Both the position numbers and the translations under genes were made by a program. The notes under the pieces were generated by a model. That model was given only the letters and a program-made list of their open reading frames with translations. It ran no database searches and had not been told where the DNA came from. 64,000 nt of DNA from Notoacmeibacter sp. (GTDB lineage: Bacteria; Pseudomonadota; Alphaproteobacteria; Rhizobiales; Rhizobiaceae): assembly GCA_019912385.1 (NCBI GenBank), contig JAIOIW010000027.1, positions 1 through 64,000 of the forward strand. The letters run 5' to 3'. Of the stretch, positions 45,912 to 54,196 are shown in pieces (within the stretch, counting starts at the first letter, position 1; each line of letters starts with the position of its first letter).

Positions 45912-46108
45912 GTTGCCGTCTCGGGCCGATGAGCGAGGCGAGCGAGACAAGGCCTGTATGATCTTGATCACACGAATATTTGACTGGTCCGCCGCGGTGC
46001 TGGCGGGCAGTGCGCTTCGGTCGCATGGCATGCATTCAAAATACGAAATATGATCAAACATGGAGACTGCGCTATATTTGCGCTTGGAGTAATATTAGGG
46101 AGGCCGTT

Positions 46109-47389
46109 ATGGCTCATATTGTGGTTTTGGGAGCTGGCCTGGGCGGGGCCATCATGGCCTACGAAATGAAGGACCAGCTCCGCAAGGAAGACACGATCAC
46201 GGTCGTGACCAAGGATCCCATTTACCACTTCGTTCCGTCCAACCCCTGGGTCGCCGTCAACTGGCGGACCCGCGATGCCGTTCAAGTCGACCTTGCGCCG
46301 GTATTCAAGCGCAAGGGCATCGGCTTCAAGCCGGTTGCCGCTAAGAAGGTCGATCCTGAAAACAACTGCGTGCATCTCGTGGACGGCAGCCAGGTCGACT
46401 ACGACTACCTGGTCATCGCCACAGGGCCGGAGCTCGCCTTCGACGAGATCGAGGGTCTGGGTCCGCATGGCGGCCACACCCAGTCGGTCTGCCATGTCGA
46501 TCATGCCGAAACCGCTTCGGTCGCCTTCGAGGAATTCTGCAAGGATCCCGGCCCGATCATCGTTGGCGCGGTACAGGGCGCTTCCTGCTTCGGTCCGGCC
46601 TACGAGTTCCTGTTCATCCTCGAAACCGAACTGCGCCGCCGCAAGATCCGCGACAAGGTGCAGATGACCTATGTGACCCCGGAACCCTATGTCGGCCATC
46701 TCGGCCTCGACGGGGTCGGCGACACCAAGGGCCTGCTGGAATCGGAGATGCGCGAGCATCACATCAAGTGGATGACCAATACCAAGGTGAAGAAGGTCGA
46801 GGCCGGCAAGATGCATGTCGAGCAGATTGCCGAGGACGGCTCCCTGGCCGGCGAGAAGGAACTGCCCTTCAAGTTCTCGATGATGCTGCCCGCATTCCGC
46901 GGCGTCGCCGCGGTGCGCGACATCGAGGGCCTGGTCAATCCGCGCGGCTTCATCATCGTCGACGAGCACCAGCGCAATCCGAAGTTCCGCAACATCTTCT
47001 CCGTCGGCGTGTGTATCGCCATTCCGCCGACCGGTCCGACGCCGGTGCCCTGCGGCGTGCCGAAGACCGGGTTCATGATCGAATCCATGGTGACCGCGAC
47101 CGCCAAGAACATCGGCAAGCTGCTGCGCGGCAAGGAGCCGGACCAGAAGGGATCGTGGAACGCGGTCTGCCTTGCCGATTTCGGCGATTCCGGCGTTGCC
47201 TTCGTTGCCCAGCCGCAGATACCGCCGCGCAACGTCAACTGGTCGTCCTCGGGCAAGTGGGTTCACCACGCCAAGGTCGCCTTCGAGAAATATTTTATTC
47301 GCAAGATGCGCCGGGGCACCAGCGAGACGCTCTACGAAAAGGCGATGCTCGACATGCTGGGCATCAACAAGCTCAAGGATTCGGTATGA
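46109..47389 (+). CDS. sqr: Sulfide:quinone oxidoreductase, type I
   Basis: A 426-residue FAD enzyme on the cytoplasmic membrane that oxidises sulfide and passes electrons to quinone. The FAD site is VVLGAGLGGAIMAYEM at the N-terminus. Three cysteines fall at 128, 160 and 354, one position off the catalytic Cys127, Cys159 and Cys353 of the Rhodobacter capsulatus enzyme, and the length is the same, so a type I SQR is well supported. The GPTPVPCGVPKTGFM and C-terminal segments also fit. The ATG at 46109 has AGGGAGG upstream. It stands alone: no persulfide dioxygenase, rhodanese or sulfide-sensing regulator is adjacent. Confidence 0.92.
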   Translation: MAHIVVLGAGLGGAIMAYEMKDQLRKEDTITVVTKDPIYHFVPSNPWVAVNWRTRDAVQVDLAPVFKRKGIGFKPVAAKKVDPENNCVHLVDGSQVDYDYLVIATGPELAFDEIEGLGPHGGHTQSVCHVDHAETASVAFEEFCKDPGPIIVGAVQGASCFGPAYEFLFILETELRRRKIRDKVQMTYVTPEPYVGHLGLDGVGDTKGLLESEMREHHIKWMTNTKVKKVEAGKMHVEQIAEDGSLAGEKELPFKFSMMLPAFRGVAAVRDIEGLVNPRGFIIVDEHQRNPKFRNIFSVGVCIAIPPTGPTPVPCGVPKTGFMIESMVTATAKNIGKLLRGKEPDQKGSWNAVCLADFGDSGVAFVAQPQIPPRNVNWSSSGKWVHHAKVAFEKYFIRKMRRGTSETLYEKAMLDMLGINKLKDSV

Positions 47390-47417
47390 TCCGCCGGATC
47401 GGAATGATTTGCATCGA

Positions 47418-47445
47418 TGGCGGGGCCGCAAGCCCCGCCATTTTG
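47418..47445. terminator. Bidirectional terminator between sqr and lysR
   Basis: TGGCGGGGC (47418-47426) pairs with GCCCCGCCA (47432-47440) across a 5-nt loop and is followed by TTTT. It lies where sqr and the LysR gene converge. Confidence 0.8.
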
Positions 47446-47473
47446 GTATCCGGCCATTGAAATAGCCACATGG

Positions 47474-48331
47474 CTATGTTGGCTGTTCGGAGAAATAGCG
47501 CTTGATGATGGCCGTCAACCTGCGGTGCACATGGGCGTGCCGGTTGCGCAGGTGAACGGCGACATAGACCGGCTGGACGATCGGATCGACGCCGCCCACT
47601 TTCCCGAATGCACCGCTGCCAGCCAGTTCGTCGGCCGATTCCTCCAGCACGAAGGCCGAACCGCCCAGTGAAGCCAGCAACCCGCAGATCGCCGTGTTCA
47701 GGCCGCTGGCGACGGGGGCCGCGGAGAGCGCCGGATGGATGTGGCGATGCGCCCTGTCGAAGGCCGGTGAGTAGTTGGCGCGGATGTAGCGGTCGGCCGT
47801 TACGCCTTCGATTCGCGGAGCGTCGGTCGAAACCATGACATAGCGGATTTCGCCGACATTCTCGTAGTTGAGGTCGGTCATGTGGCGCGGCGTGAACATC
47901 ACCGCAAGATCGAGCTCGCCTGCCAGCACGTCGGCGCCCATCTGGTTTGAATAATCGACCTCGACATAGATCGAGGCCTGGGGCAGCGCCTTGCGGATAT
48001 CCGATACCCACTCGCCGATATGGCTTGCTGCAAGGTCGGCCTGGATGCCGATGCGCAGTGCGCGGGCATAGATGCCGGCATCGGAGACCGAGCGGCGCGC
48101 CTCGTTCCATTCGTGGCGCAGGCTCAGCGCATGGCTCAAAAAGCGCTGTCCCGCGGCGGTAGCGCGCGTGCCGGCGCGGCTGCGTGCAAAAAGCTTGCGG
48201 CCAAGCTGGCCTTCGAGCGTGGCGATCCGGTTCGAGACCGTCGACTGGGTGATCCCCAGCCGCTCGGCCGTGCGGTTGAAACTCGCCGTCTCCATAAGGT
48301 CGAGAAAGGTCTCGATAAATTCCGGATTCAT
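47474..48331 (-). CDS. LysR family transcriptional regulator
   Basis: A 285-residue LysR protein. The HTH is in ETASFNRTAERLGITQSTVSNRI near residues 15-37, and the effector domain follows from about 90 (ARALRIGIQADLAASHIGEW). The start is ATG 48331, with GGAGCAGGG upstream. It is divergent from the FAD/GcvT operon across 128 bases that contain a TAATCG-N7-CGATTA palindrome, so it probably controls that operon and itself. Confidence 0.9.
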   Translation of the reverse strand: MNPEFIETFLDLMETASFNRTAERLGITQSTVSNRIATLEGQLGRKLFARSRAGTRATAAGQRFLSHALSLRHEWNEARRSVSDAGIYARALRIGIQADLAASHIGEWVSDIRKALPQASIYVEVDYSNQMGADVLAGELDLAVMFTPRHMTDLNYENVGEIRYVMVSTDAPRIEGVTADRYIRANYSPAFDRAHRHIHPALSAAPVASGLNTAICGLLASLGGSAFVLEESADELAGSGAFGKVGGVDPIVQPVYVAVHLRNRHAHVHRRLTAIIKRYFSEQPT

Positions 48332-48360
48332 CACCCTGCTCCAGATCGCAATCTGCAATC

Positions 48361-48379
48361 TAATCGAAATTTCCGATTA
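48361..48379. promoter_or_regulatory. LysR-type operator palindrome
   Basis: TAATCG-N7-CGATTA (48361-48379) fits the T-N11-A form of LysR binding sites and lies between the divergent lysR and FAD/GcvT genes. Binding by the adjacent LysR protein is inferred. Confidence 0.6.
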
Positions 48380-48459
48380 ATAAATATCGAACGCGTGAAT
48401 TGAAGATCGCCCGAACCGCCCCGATAATCCTTTCGTGGATTGGGAGCGGGGAGGCGAGC

Positions 48460-50907
48460 GTGGCCGATATTCCGTCACAGGCGCGCGTCGTCATAATCGG
48501 CGGCGGTGCGGTTGGCGCTTCGGCGCTTTATCATTTGGCGAAAGCCGGCTGGACAGACAGCGTCCTGCTGGAAAAGAACGAGTTGACGGCGGGCTCGACA
48601 TGGCACGCGGCCGGCAACGTGCCGACCTTTTCGTCGTCATGGTCGATCATGAACATGCAGCGCTACTCGGCCGAACTCTACCGGCAGCTTGGCGACCTGG
48701 TCGATTACCCGATGAACTACCACGTCACCGGATCGGTCAGGCTAGGGCACTCGCGCGAGCGGTTGCAGGAATTCCAGCGCGTCGTCGGCATGGGCCGCTA
48801 CCAGGGCATGGACCTTGACATCCTTTCGCCGGACGAAATCCGCTCGCGCTATCCCTTCGCCGAGACGCACGACCTGACTGGCGCACTCTACGATCCCTAT
48901 GACGGCGACATCGACCCGGCCCAACTCACCCAGGCGCTGGCCAGGGGCGCGCGCGACATGGGCGCCAGGGTGATCCGGTTCTGCCCGGTAACCGCGGTGG
49001 ATCGCCGCAACGATCAATGGATCCTGACGACGCCAAAGGGCGAGATCGCCTGCGAATATGTGGTCAATGCCGCCGGTTACTATGCCGGCGAGGTGGGCAG
49101 GATGTTCGGCCGCGACGTGCCGATGATGGTGATGAGCCATCAATACATGCTGTTCGACGAGATCCCGGAACTCGCCGCCTGGTCGAAGGAAGCGGGGCAC
49201 AAGCTGCCGCTGCTGCGCGACGTGGACAGTTCCTATTACCTGCGCCAGGAAAAATACGGCATGAATCTCGGCCCCTACGAGCGCAATTGCCGGGCCCACT
49301 GGGTCGATGCGTCCGATCCGATGCCCGGCGACTTCTCCTTCCAGCTTTTCCCGGACGATCTAGACCGGCTGGAGTGGTACATCAATGACGCGATCGAGCG
49401 CGTGCCGATCCTCGGCACCGCGGGCCTGTCGAAGACGATCAACGGCCCGATTCCCTATGCGCCGGACGGCAACCCGCTGATCGGGCCGATGCCGGGCGTG
49501 CCCAACGCGTTCGAAGCCTGCGTCTTCACCTTCGGCATCTGCCAGGCCGGCGGCGCGGGCAAGGTGCTGGCCGAATGGGTGACCGAGGGCGAGACCGAGT
49601 GGGACATGTGGTCATGCGATCCGCGCCGGTTCACCGCTTTTGCCGACCGCGACTATTGCGTCGCCAAGGGCATGGAGGTCTATGGCCACGAATACGCGAT
49701 CCATTTCCCCCACCATTCGTGGCCGGCGGGACGGAACAGGAAACTTTCGCCGGTGCACGACAGGATCGCCGCGCTCGGCGCACGGTTCGGCGCTTACAAT
49801 GGCTGGGAACGTGCCAACTGGTTCGCGCAGCCGGGCGACGATACCTCGCAGGAAGCAACCCGGACATGGGAGCGCGAGGGACCGTGGTTCCCCCGCGTGC
49901 GCGAAGAATGCCTGGCAGTGCGCGATGCGGCCGGCATTCTCGACCTTCCAGGCTTTTCGCGGTTCAACCTGGAGGGCCCCGGCGCCGCCGAATGGCTGGA
50001 GAAGCAGATCACCGGCGTTGTGCCCAGGCCCGGCCGCATCGGCCTTGCCTATTTCGCCGACGAACGCGGCCGCATCGTCACCGAGATGTCGATCGTGCGC
50101 CGTCGCGAAGATCTGATGACGCTGATCACCGCGGCCGCCGCGCAATGGCATGATTTCGAACTCCTGGAATCGCGGCTTCCGGCCGGTTCCGGGATCGCGC
50201 TGATCGATGAGTCGGATGCCTATACGACTCTGATTCTGGCTGGACCGAAGTCCCGCGAAATACTCGCCGGCCTGTGCGGCGCCGACCTGTCGCGTCCCTG
50301 GCTCACCCACCAGACGAGCCGCATTGCCGGGCAATTCGTCAATCTGATCCGGGTGTCCTTTGCCGGCGAACTGGGCTGGGAAATCCACTGCGCGGTGAAA
50401 GACATGCCAGCGGTCTTCGACGCGATCATGGCCGCCGGCAGGCCGCACGGGCTGAAGCCCTTCGGCATGTTCGCGCTGAACAGTCTCCGCCTGGAAAAGG
50501 GCTACCGGGCATGGAAGGGCGATCTGTCGACCGACTATACGATCCTGCAGGGCGGGCTCGAGCGTTTCGTCAAATGGGACAAGCCGGATTTCGTCGGCAA
50601 GCGCGCGCTGGAGCGCGAGAAACAGGCCGGCCCGCCCAGGCGGTTCGTGACGCTGGTGGTCGAGGCGGGCGCCTGCGACGCCCCCTACATGTCGACGCTC
50701 TGGCATGACGGCAAGGTCGTTGGCGAGACGACGTCGGGCGGCTGGGGCCACCGGATCAAGAAATCGATTGCGCTCGGCATGGCGCGCAGCGATCTTGCCG
50801 TTCCGGGAACCACCCTCGAGGTCGAGATCTTCGGCGAGCGCTTTCCCGCGACCGTGCAGGAAGACAAGCCTTTGTGGGATCCCGAGAACGAGAGATTGCG
50901 TGCATGA
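48460..50907 (+). CDS. FAD-dependent oxidoreductase/GcvT fusion (dimethylglycine/sarcosine dehydrogenase-like)
   Basis: An 815-residue two-domain enzyme. Residues 1-400 are a DAO-type FAD domain: dinucleotide site VVIIGGGAVGASALYHLAKAG, and STWHAAG with His49 where dimethylglycine dehydrogenases bind FAD covalently. Residues about 430-815 are a GcvT-like, folate-binding aminomethyltransferase part (RVSFAGELGWEIHCAVKD, FALNSLRLEKGYRAWKGDL). Such enzymes demethylate N-methylated amino acids and pass the carbon to tetrahydrofolate. The start is GTG 48460, with GGGGAGG upstream. It overlaps the next gene by ATGA. Its substrate may be dimethylglycine, sarcosine or a related N-methyl compound. Confidence 0.88.
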   Translation: MADIPSQARVVIIGGGAVGASALYHLAKAGWTDSVLLEKNELTAGSTWHAAGNVPTFSSSWSIMNMQRYSAELYRQLGDLVDYPMNYHVTGSVRLGHSRERLQEFQRVVGMGRYQGMDLDILSPDEIRSRYPFAETHDLTGALYDPYDGDIDPAQLTQALARGARDMGARVIRFCPVTAVDRRNDQWILTTPKGEIACEYVVNAAGYYAGEVGRMFGRDVPMMVMSHQYMLFDEIPELAAWSKEAGHKLPLLRDVDSSYYLRQEKYGMNLGPYERNCRAHWVDASDPMPGDFSFQLFPDDLDRLEWYINDAIERVPILGTAGLSKTINGPIPYAPDGNPLIGPMPGVPNAFEACVFTFGICQAGGAGKVLAEWVTEGETEWDMWSCDPRRFTAFADRDYCVAKGMEVYGHEYAIHFPHHSWPAGRNRKLSPVHDRIAALGARFGAYNGWERANWFAQPGDDTSQEATRTWEREGPWFPRVREECLAVRDAAGILDLPGFSRFNLEGPGAAEWLEKQITGVVPRPGRIGLAYFADERGRIVTEMSIVRRREDLMTLITAAAAQWHDFELLESRLPAGSGIALIDESDAYTTLILAGPKSREILAGLCGADLSRPWLTHQTSRIAGQFVNLIRVSFAGELGWEIHCAVKDMPAVFDAIMAAGRPHGLKPFGMFALNSLRLEKGYRAWKGDLSTDYTILQGGLERFVKWDKPDFVGKRALEREKQAGPPRRFVTLVVEAGACDAPYMSTLWHDGKVVGETTSGGWGHRIKKSIALGMARSDLAVPGTTLEVEIFGERFPATVQEDKPLWDPENERLRA

Positions 50908-53354
50908 ACAAGACCATCCCCTCCCGCGCCCGCGTCGTCATCATCGGCGGCGGTGTGTCCGGCTGTTCGGTTGCCTATCACTTGGCCAAGCTCGGCTGGA
51001 CCGACATCGTGCTGCTGGAACGCAAGCAACTGACCAGCGGCACGACATGGCATGCCGCCGGCCTGATCGGCCAGTTGCGCGCGACCGCCAACATGACGCG
51101 CCTCGCCAAGTATTCGGCCGACCTCTATGTGCGGCTCGAGGAAGAGACGGGCGTTGCCACCGGCATGCGCCAGAACGGGTCCATCTCGGTCGCGCTGACG
51201 GCTGAGCGCAGGGAGGAACTGCTGCGCGGCGCTTCCATGGCGCGCGCCTACGGCGTCGACGCCGAGGAGATTTCGCCCACGGAAGTCAAGGCGCGCTATC
51301 CGCTGCTCAATGTCGATGACGTGGAAGGCGCGGTGTTCATCGCCAGGGACGGGCAGGCCGATCCGTCGAACATCGCGCTGGCTCTGGCCAAGGGCGCCCG
51401 CCAGATGGGCGCCAGGATCTTCGAGAACGTGAAGGTCACTGCCATCCACCATTCCGGCGGCCGTGTCGCCGGGGTCACCGCGATCGACCAGGACGGCGAG
51501 GTGACCGCGATCACCTGCGACCATGTCGTCAATTGCGCGGGCATGTGGGCACGCGAAGTCGGTGCGATGGCCGGCGTACCCGTGCCGCTGCACGCCTGCG
51601 AGCATTTCTACATCGTCACCGAGCCCATTGCCGCCTTGACGCAACTGCCCGTGCTGCGCGTGCCCGACGAGTGCGCCTACTACAAGGAAGATGCCGGCAA
51701 GCTCCTGCTCGGCGCCTTCGAACCGGTGGCCAAGCCCTGGGGCATGGAGGGCATCCCCGAGGGTTTCTGCTTCGACCAGTTGCCCGAGGATTTCGACCAT
51801 TTCGAACCGATCCTGGAGAAGGCGGTCAACCGCATGCCGATCCTGGCCGAGACCGGCATCCATACCTTCTTCAACGGGCCGGAAAGCTTCACACCCGACG
51901 ACCGCTACTATCTCGGCGAGGCGGCGCAGCTCGGCAACTACTGGCTTGCCTGCGGCTACAATTCGATCGGTATCCAGTCGTCCGGCGGCGCCGGCATGGC
52001 GCTGGCGCAGTGGATGGAGGACGGCGAGCCCCCCTTCGACCTGTGGGACGTCGACCACCGCCGCGTGCAGCCCTTCCAGGCCAACCGCACCTATCTGGAA
52101 GCGCGGGTCAGCGAGACACTCGGCCTGCTCTACGCCGATCATTTCCCCTACCGCCAGCCGGTCACCGCGCGCGGCGTCAGGCGCTCGCCGGTCCACGGTC
52201 ACCTTGCGGCGCGCGGCGCCGTGTTCGGCGAAATGGCCGGCTGGGAGCGCGCCAACTGGTTCGCCCGGCCGGACCAGGAACGCGAATACCGCTACTCCTG
52301 GGGCCGTCAGAACTGGTTCGCCAACCAGCGTGACGAGCATCTCGCCGTGCGCAATGCCGCCGGCCTGTTCGACATGACCTCGTTTGGCAAGATCCGCGTC
52401 GAGGGACGCGACGCCTGCCAATTCCTCCAACGGCTGTGCGCCAACGACGTCGACGTCGATACCGGGCGGATCGTCTATACGCAGATGCTCAACCCGCGCG
52501 GGGGCATCGAGAGCGACCTCACCGTGACCCGCCTCTCCGAAACCGCGTTCCTTCTGGTGGTTCCCGGCGCGACGCTGCAGCGCGACCTGGCCTGGCTGCG
52601 CCGCCATCTCAAGGACGAATTCGTCGTCATCACCGACGTGACCGCGGGCGAGGCGGTGCTCTGCGTCATGGGGCCGAATGCCCGCGCGCTGCTCAACGCC
52701 ATCAGCCCCGACGACTTCTCCAATGAGGCGCATCCGTTTGGAACCGCGCGCGCAATCGAGATCGGTATGGGGCTCGCCCGTGCCCACCGCGTCACCTATG
52801 TCGGCGAGCTTGGCTGGGAGCTCTATGTCTCAGCCGACCAGGCCGCCCATGTGTTCGAGGCGATCGAGGAAGCAGGCGGGGCACACGGGCTGAAGTTGTG
52901 CGGGCTGCACACGCTCGATTCCTGCCGCATCGAGAAGGCTTTCCGCCATTTTGGCCACGACATCACCGACGAGGACCATGTGCTGGAAGCCGGTCTCGGC
53001 TTCGCGGTCAGGACCGGCAAGGGCGACTTCATCGGCCGTGACGCGGTGCTGCGCAGAAAGGAAGAAGGCCTCAAACGCCGCCTCGTGCAGTTCCGGCTCG
53101 ATGATCCCGAACCCTTGCTCTACCACCACGAGCCGCTGATCCGCGACGGCGAGATCGTTTCCTGGATCACCTCCGGCAATTACGGCCACCACCTCGGCGC
53201 CGCGATCGGCCTCGGCTACGTGCCGTGCGAAGGCGAAAGCGCCGACGAAGTGCTCGCCTCCAGATACGAGATCGAGATCGCGGGTAAGCGTTTCGCGGCG
53301 CAGGCGTCGCTGAAACCGATGTACGATCCGGATGCCGAAAGGGTGCGCGCATGA
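50904..53354 (+). CDS. FAD-dependent oxidoreductase/GcvT fusion, second copy
   Basis: An 816-residue enzyme with the same architecture as its upstream neighbour but clearly different sequence. FAD site VVIIGGGVSGCSVAYHLAKL, TTWHAAGLIGQLR with His50, then the GcvT-like half (VTYVGELGWELYVSADQ, HTLDSCRIEKAFRHFGHDI). It looks closer to dimethylglycine/sarcosine dehydrogenases than the first copy. It overlaps the gene on each side by 4 bases. Two such enzymes in one operon suggest successive demethylations, for example dimethylglycine to sarcosine to glycine (inference). Confidence 0.9.
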   Translation: MNKTIPSRARVVIIGGGVSGCSVAYHLAKLGWTDIVLLERKQLTSGTTWHAAGLIGQLRATANMTRLAKYSADLYVRLEEETGVATGMRQNGSISVALTAERREELLRGASMARAYGVDAEEISPTEVKARYPLLNVDDVEGAVFIARDGQADPSNIALALAKGARQMGARIFENVKVTAIHHSGGRVAGVTAIDQDGEVTAITCDHVVNCAGMWAREVGAMAGVPVPLHACEHFYIVTEPIAALTQLPVLRVPDECAYYKEDAGKLLLGAFEPVAKPWGMEGIPEGFCFDQLPEDFDHFEPILEKAVNRMPILAETGIHTFFNGPESFTPDDRYYLGEAAQLGNYWLACGYNSIGIQSSGGAGMALAQWMEDGEPPFDLWDVDHRRVQPFQANRTYLEARVSETLGLLYADHFPYRQPVTARGVRRSPVHGHLAARGAVFGEMAGWERANWFARPDQEREYRYSWGRQNWFANQRDEHLAVRNAAGLFDMTSFGKIRVEGRDACQFLQRLCANDVDVDTGRIVYTQMLNPRGGIESDLTVTRLSETAFLLVVPGATLQRDLAWLRRHLKDEFVVITDVTAGEAVLCVMGPNARALLNAISPDDFSNEAHPFGTARAIEIGMGLARAHRVTYVGELGWELYVSADQAAHVFEAIEEAGGAHGLKLCGLHTLDSCRIEKAFRHFGHDITDEDHVLEAGLGFAVRTGKGDFIGRDAVLRRKEEGLKRRLVQFRLDDPEPLLYHHEPLIRDGEIVSWITSGNYGHHLGAAIGLGYVPCEGESADEVLASRYEIEIAGKRFAAQASLKPMYDPDAERVRA

Positions 53355-54196
53355 GCCTTGCCGATCGTCACGAGACGTTCTGGAATCTCCACCAGTCCGG
53401 CTGTTTCGTTATCCCCAATCCGTGGGACATGGGCTCCGCGCGCATGATGGCCGCGCTCGGCGCGAAGGCGCTTGCCACCACCTCGGCCGGCTTCGCCTTC
53501 ACGCTTGGCCGTCCGGACATGGGAGGCGTCAGCCGCGACGAGGCGCTGGACCATGCCGAACAGATGGTCGCCGCGACCCCGCTGCCCGTCACCGGCGATT
53601 TCGAGAACGGTTTTGCCGATGATCCGGACGGGGTGGCCGAGACCGTCCGCCTTGCGCGCGAAGTCGGACTTTCGGGCTGTTCTATCGAGGACACGCGCAT
53701 GGTCGAGGGCAATCCGGCCTACGATTTCGAACTTGCGGTCGAGCGCATCCGCGCCGCATCCGCCGCCGCGCGGTTGCTGAGCGATCCGTTCGTGCTCTGC
53801 GCCCGCGCCGACGGCGTAATGAATGGCGTTTACGACATGGATGAAGCGATCCGGCGTATCCAGGCCTTCGAGAAGGCGGGCGCCGATCTGCTTTATGTGC
53901 CGCTCGTTCCAGACGCTGATGCGTTGAAACGGGTTGTGACCTCTGTCGGAAAACCGGTCAACGCGCTGGCCGCCGGCGCGGTTGCGAAATCGACCGTGCC
54001 CGAGATCGCGGCGAGCGGTGTGCGCCGCATTTCGGTCGGCTCGCAGGTCGCGCGGCTGACACACCGCGCGATCCGCGATTCGGTGCGCGACATGCTGGAC
54101 GATGGCAATTTTGCCCGTTTCCGCGACGCGATGGGCGGCGGTGAAGTCGACGCCCTTCTCGCCGCCGGCGCAGACAAGGAGCGCGGTCATGACTGA
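53351..54196 (+). CDS. Isocitrate lyase/PEP mutase superfamily protein
   Basis: A 281-residue (beta/alpha)8 barrel of the ICL/PEPM superfamily. The N-terminus has CFVIPNPWDMGSARMMAALGAKALATTS, the metal site is PVTGDFENGFADDPDGVAETV, and GCSIEDT follows. The KKCGH motif of true isocitrate lyase is absent, so a glyoxylate-cycle role is unlikely; C-C or P-C bond cleavage or acetaldehyde/oxaloacetate chemistry are family options. It lies in the middle of the methylamine operon and overlaps neighbours by 4 and 8 bases. Confidence 0.87.
   Translation: MSLADRHETFWNLHQSGCFVIPNPWDMGSARMMAALGAKALATTSAGFAFTLGRPDMGGVSRDEALDHAEQMVAATPLPVTGDFENGFADDPDGVAETVRLAREVGLSGCSIEDTRMVEGNPAYDFELAVERIRAASAAARLLSDPFVLCARADGVMNGVYDMDEAIRRIQAFEKAGADLLYVPLVPDADALKRVVTSVGKPVNALAAGAVAKSTVPEIAASGVRRISVGSQVARLTHRAIRDSVRDMLDDGNFARFRDAMGGGEVDALLAAGADKERGHD

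Noticed and set aside
53351-54196. Isocitrate lyase (aceA)
   Set aside because: The protein is only 281 residues long and lacks the KKCGH motif, so it belongs to the wider ICL/PEP mutase superfamily.
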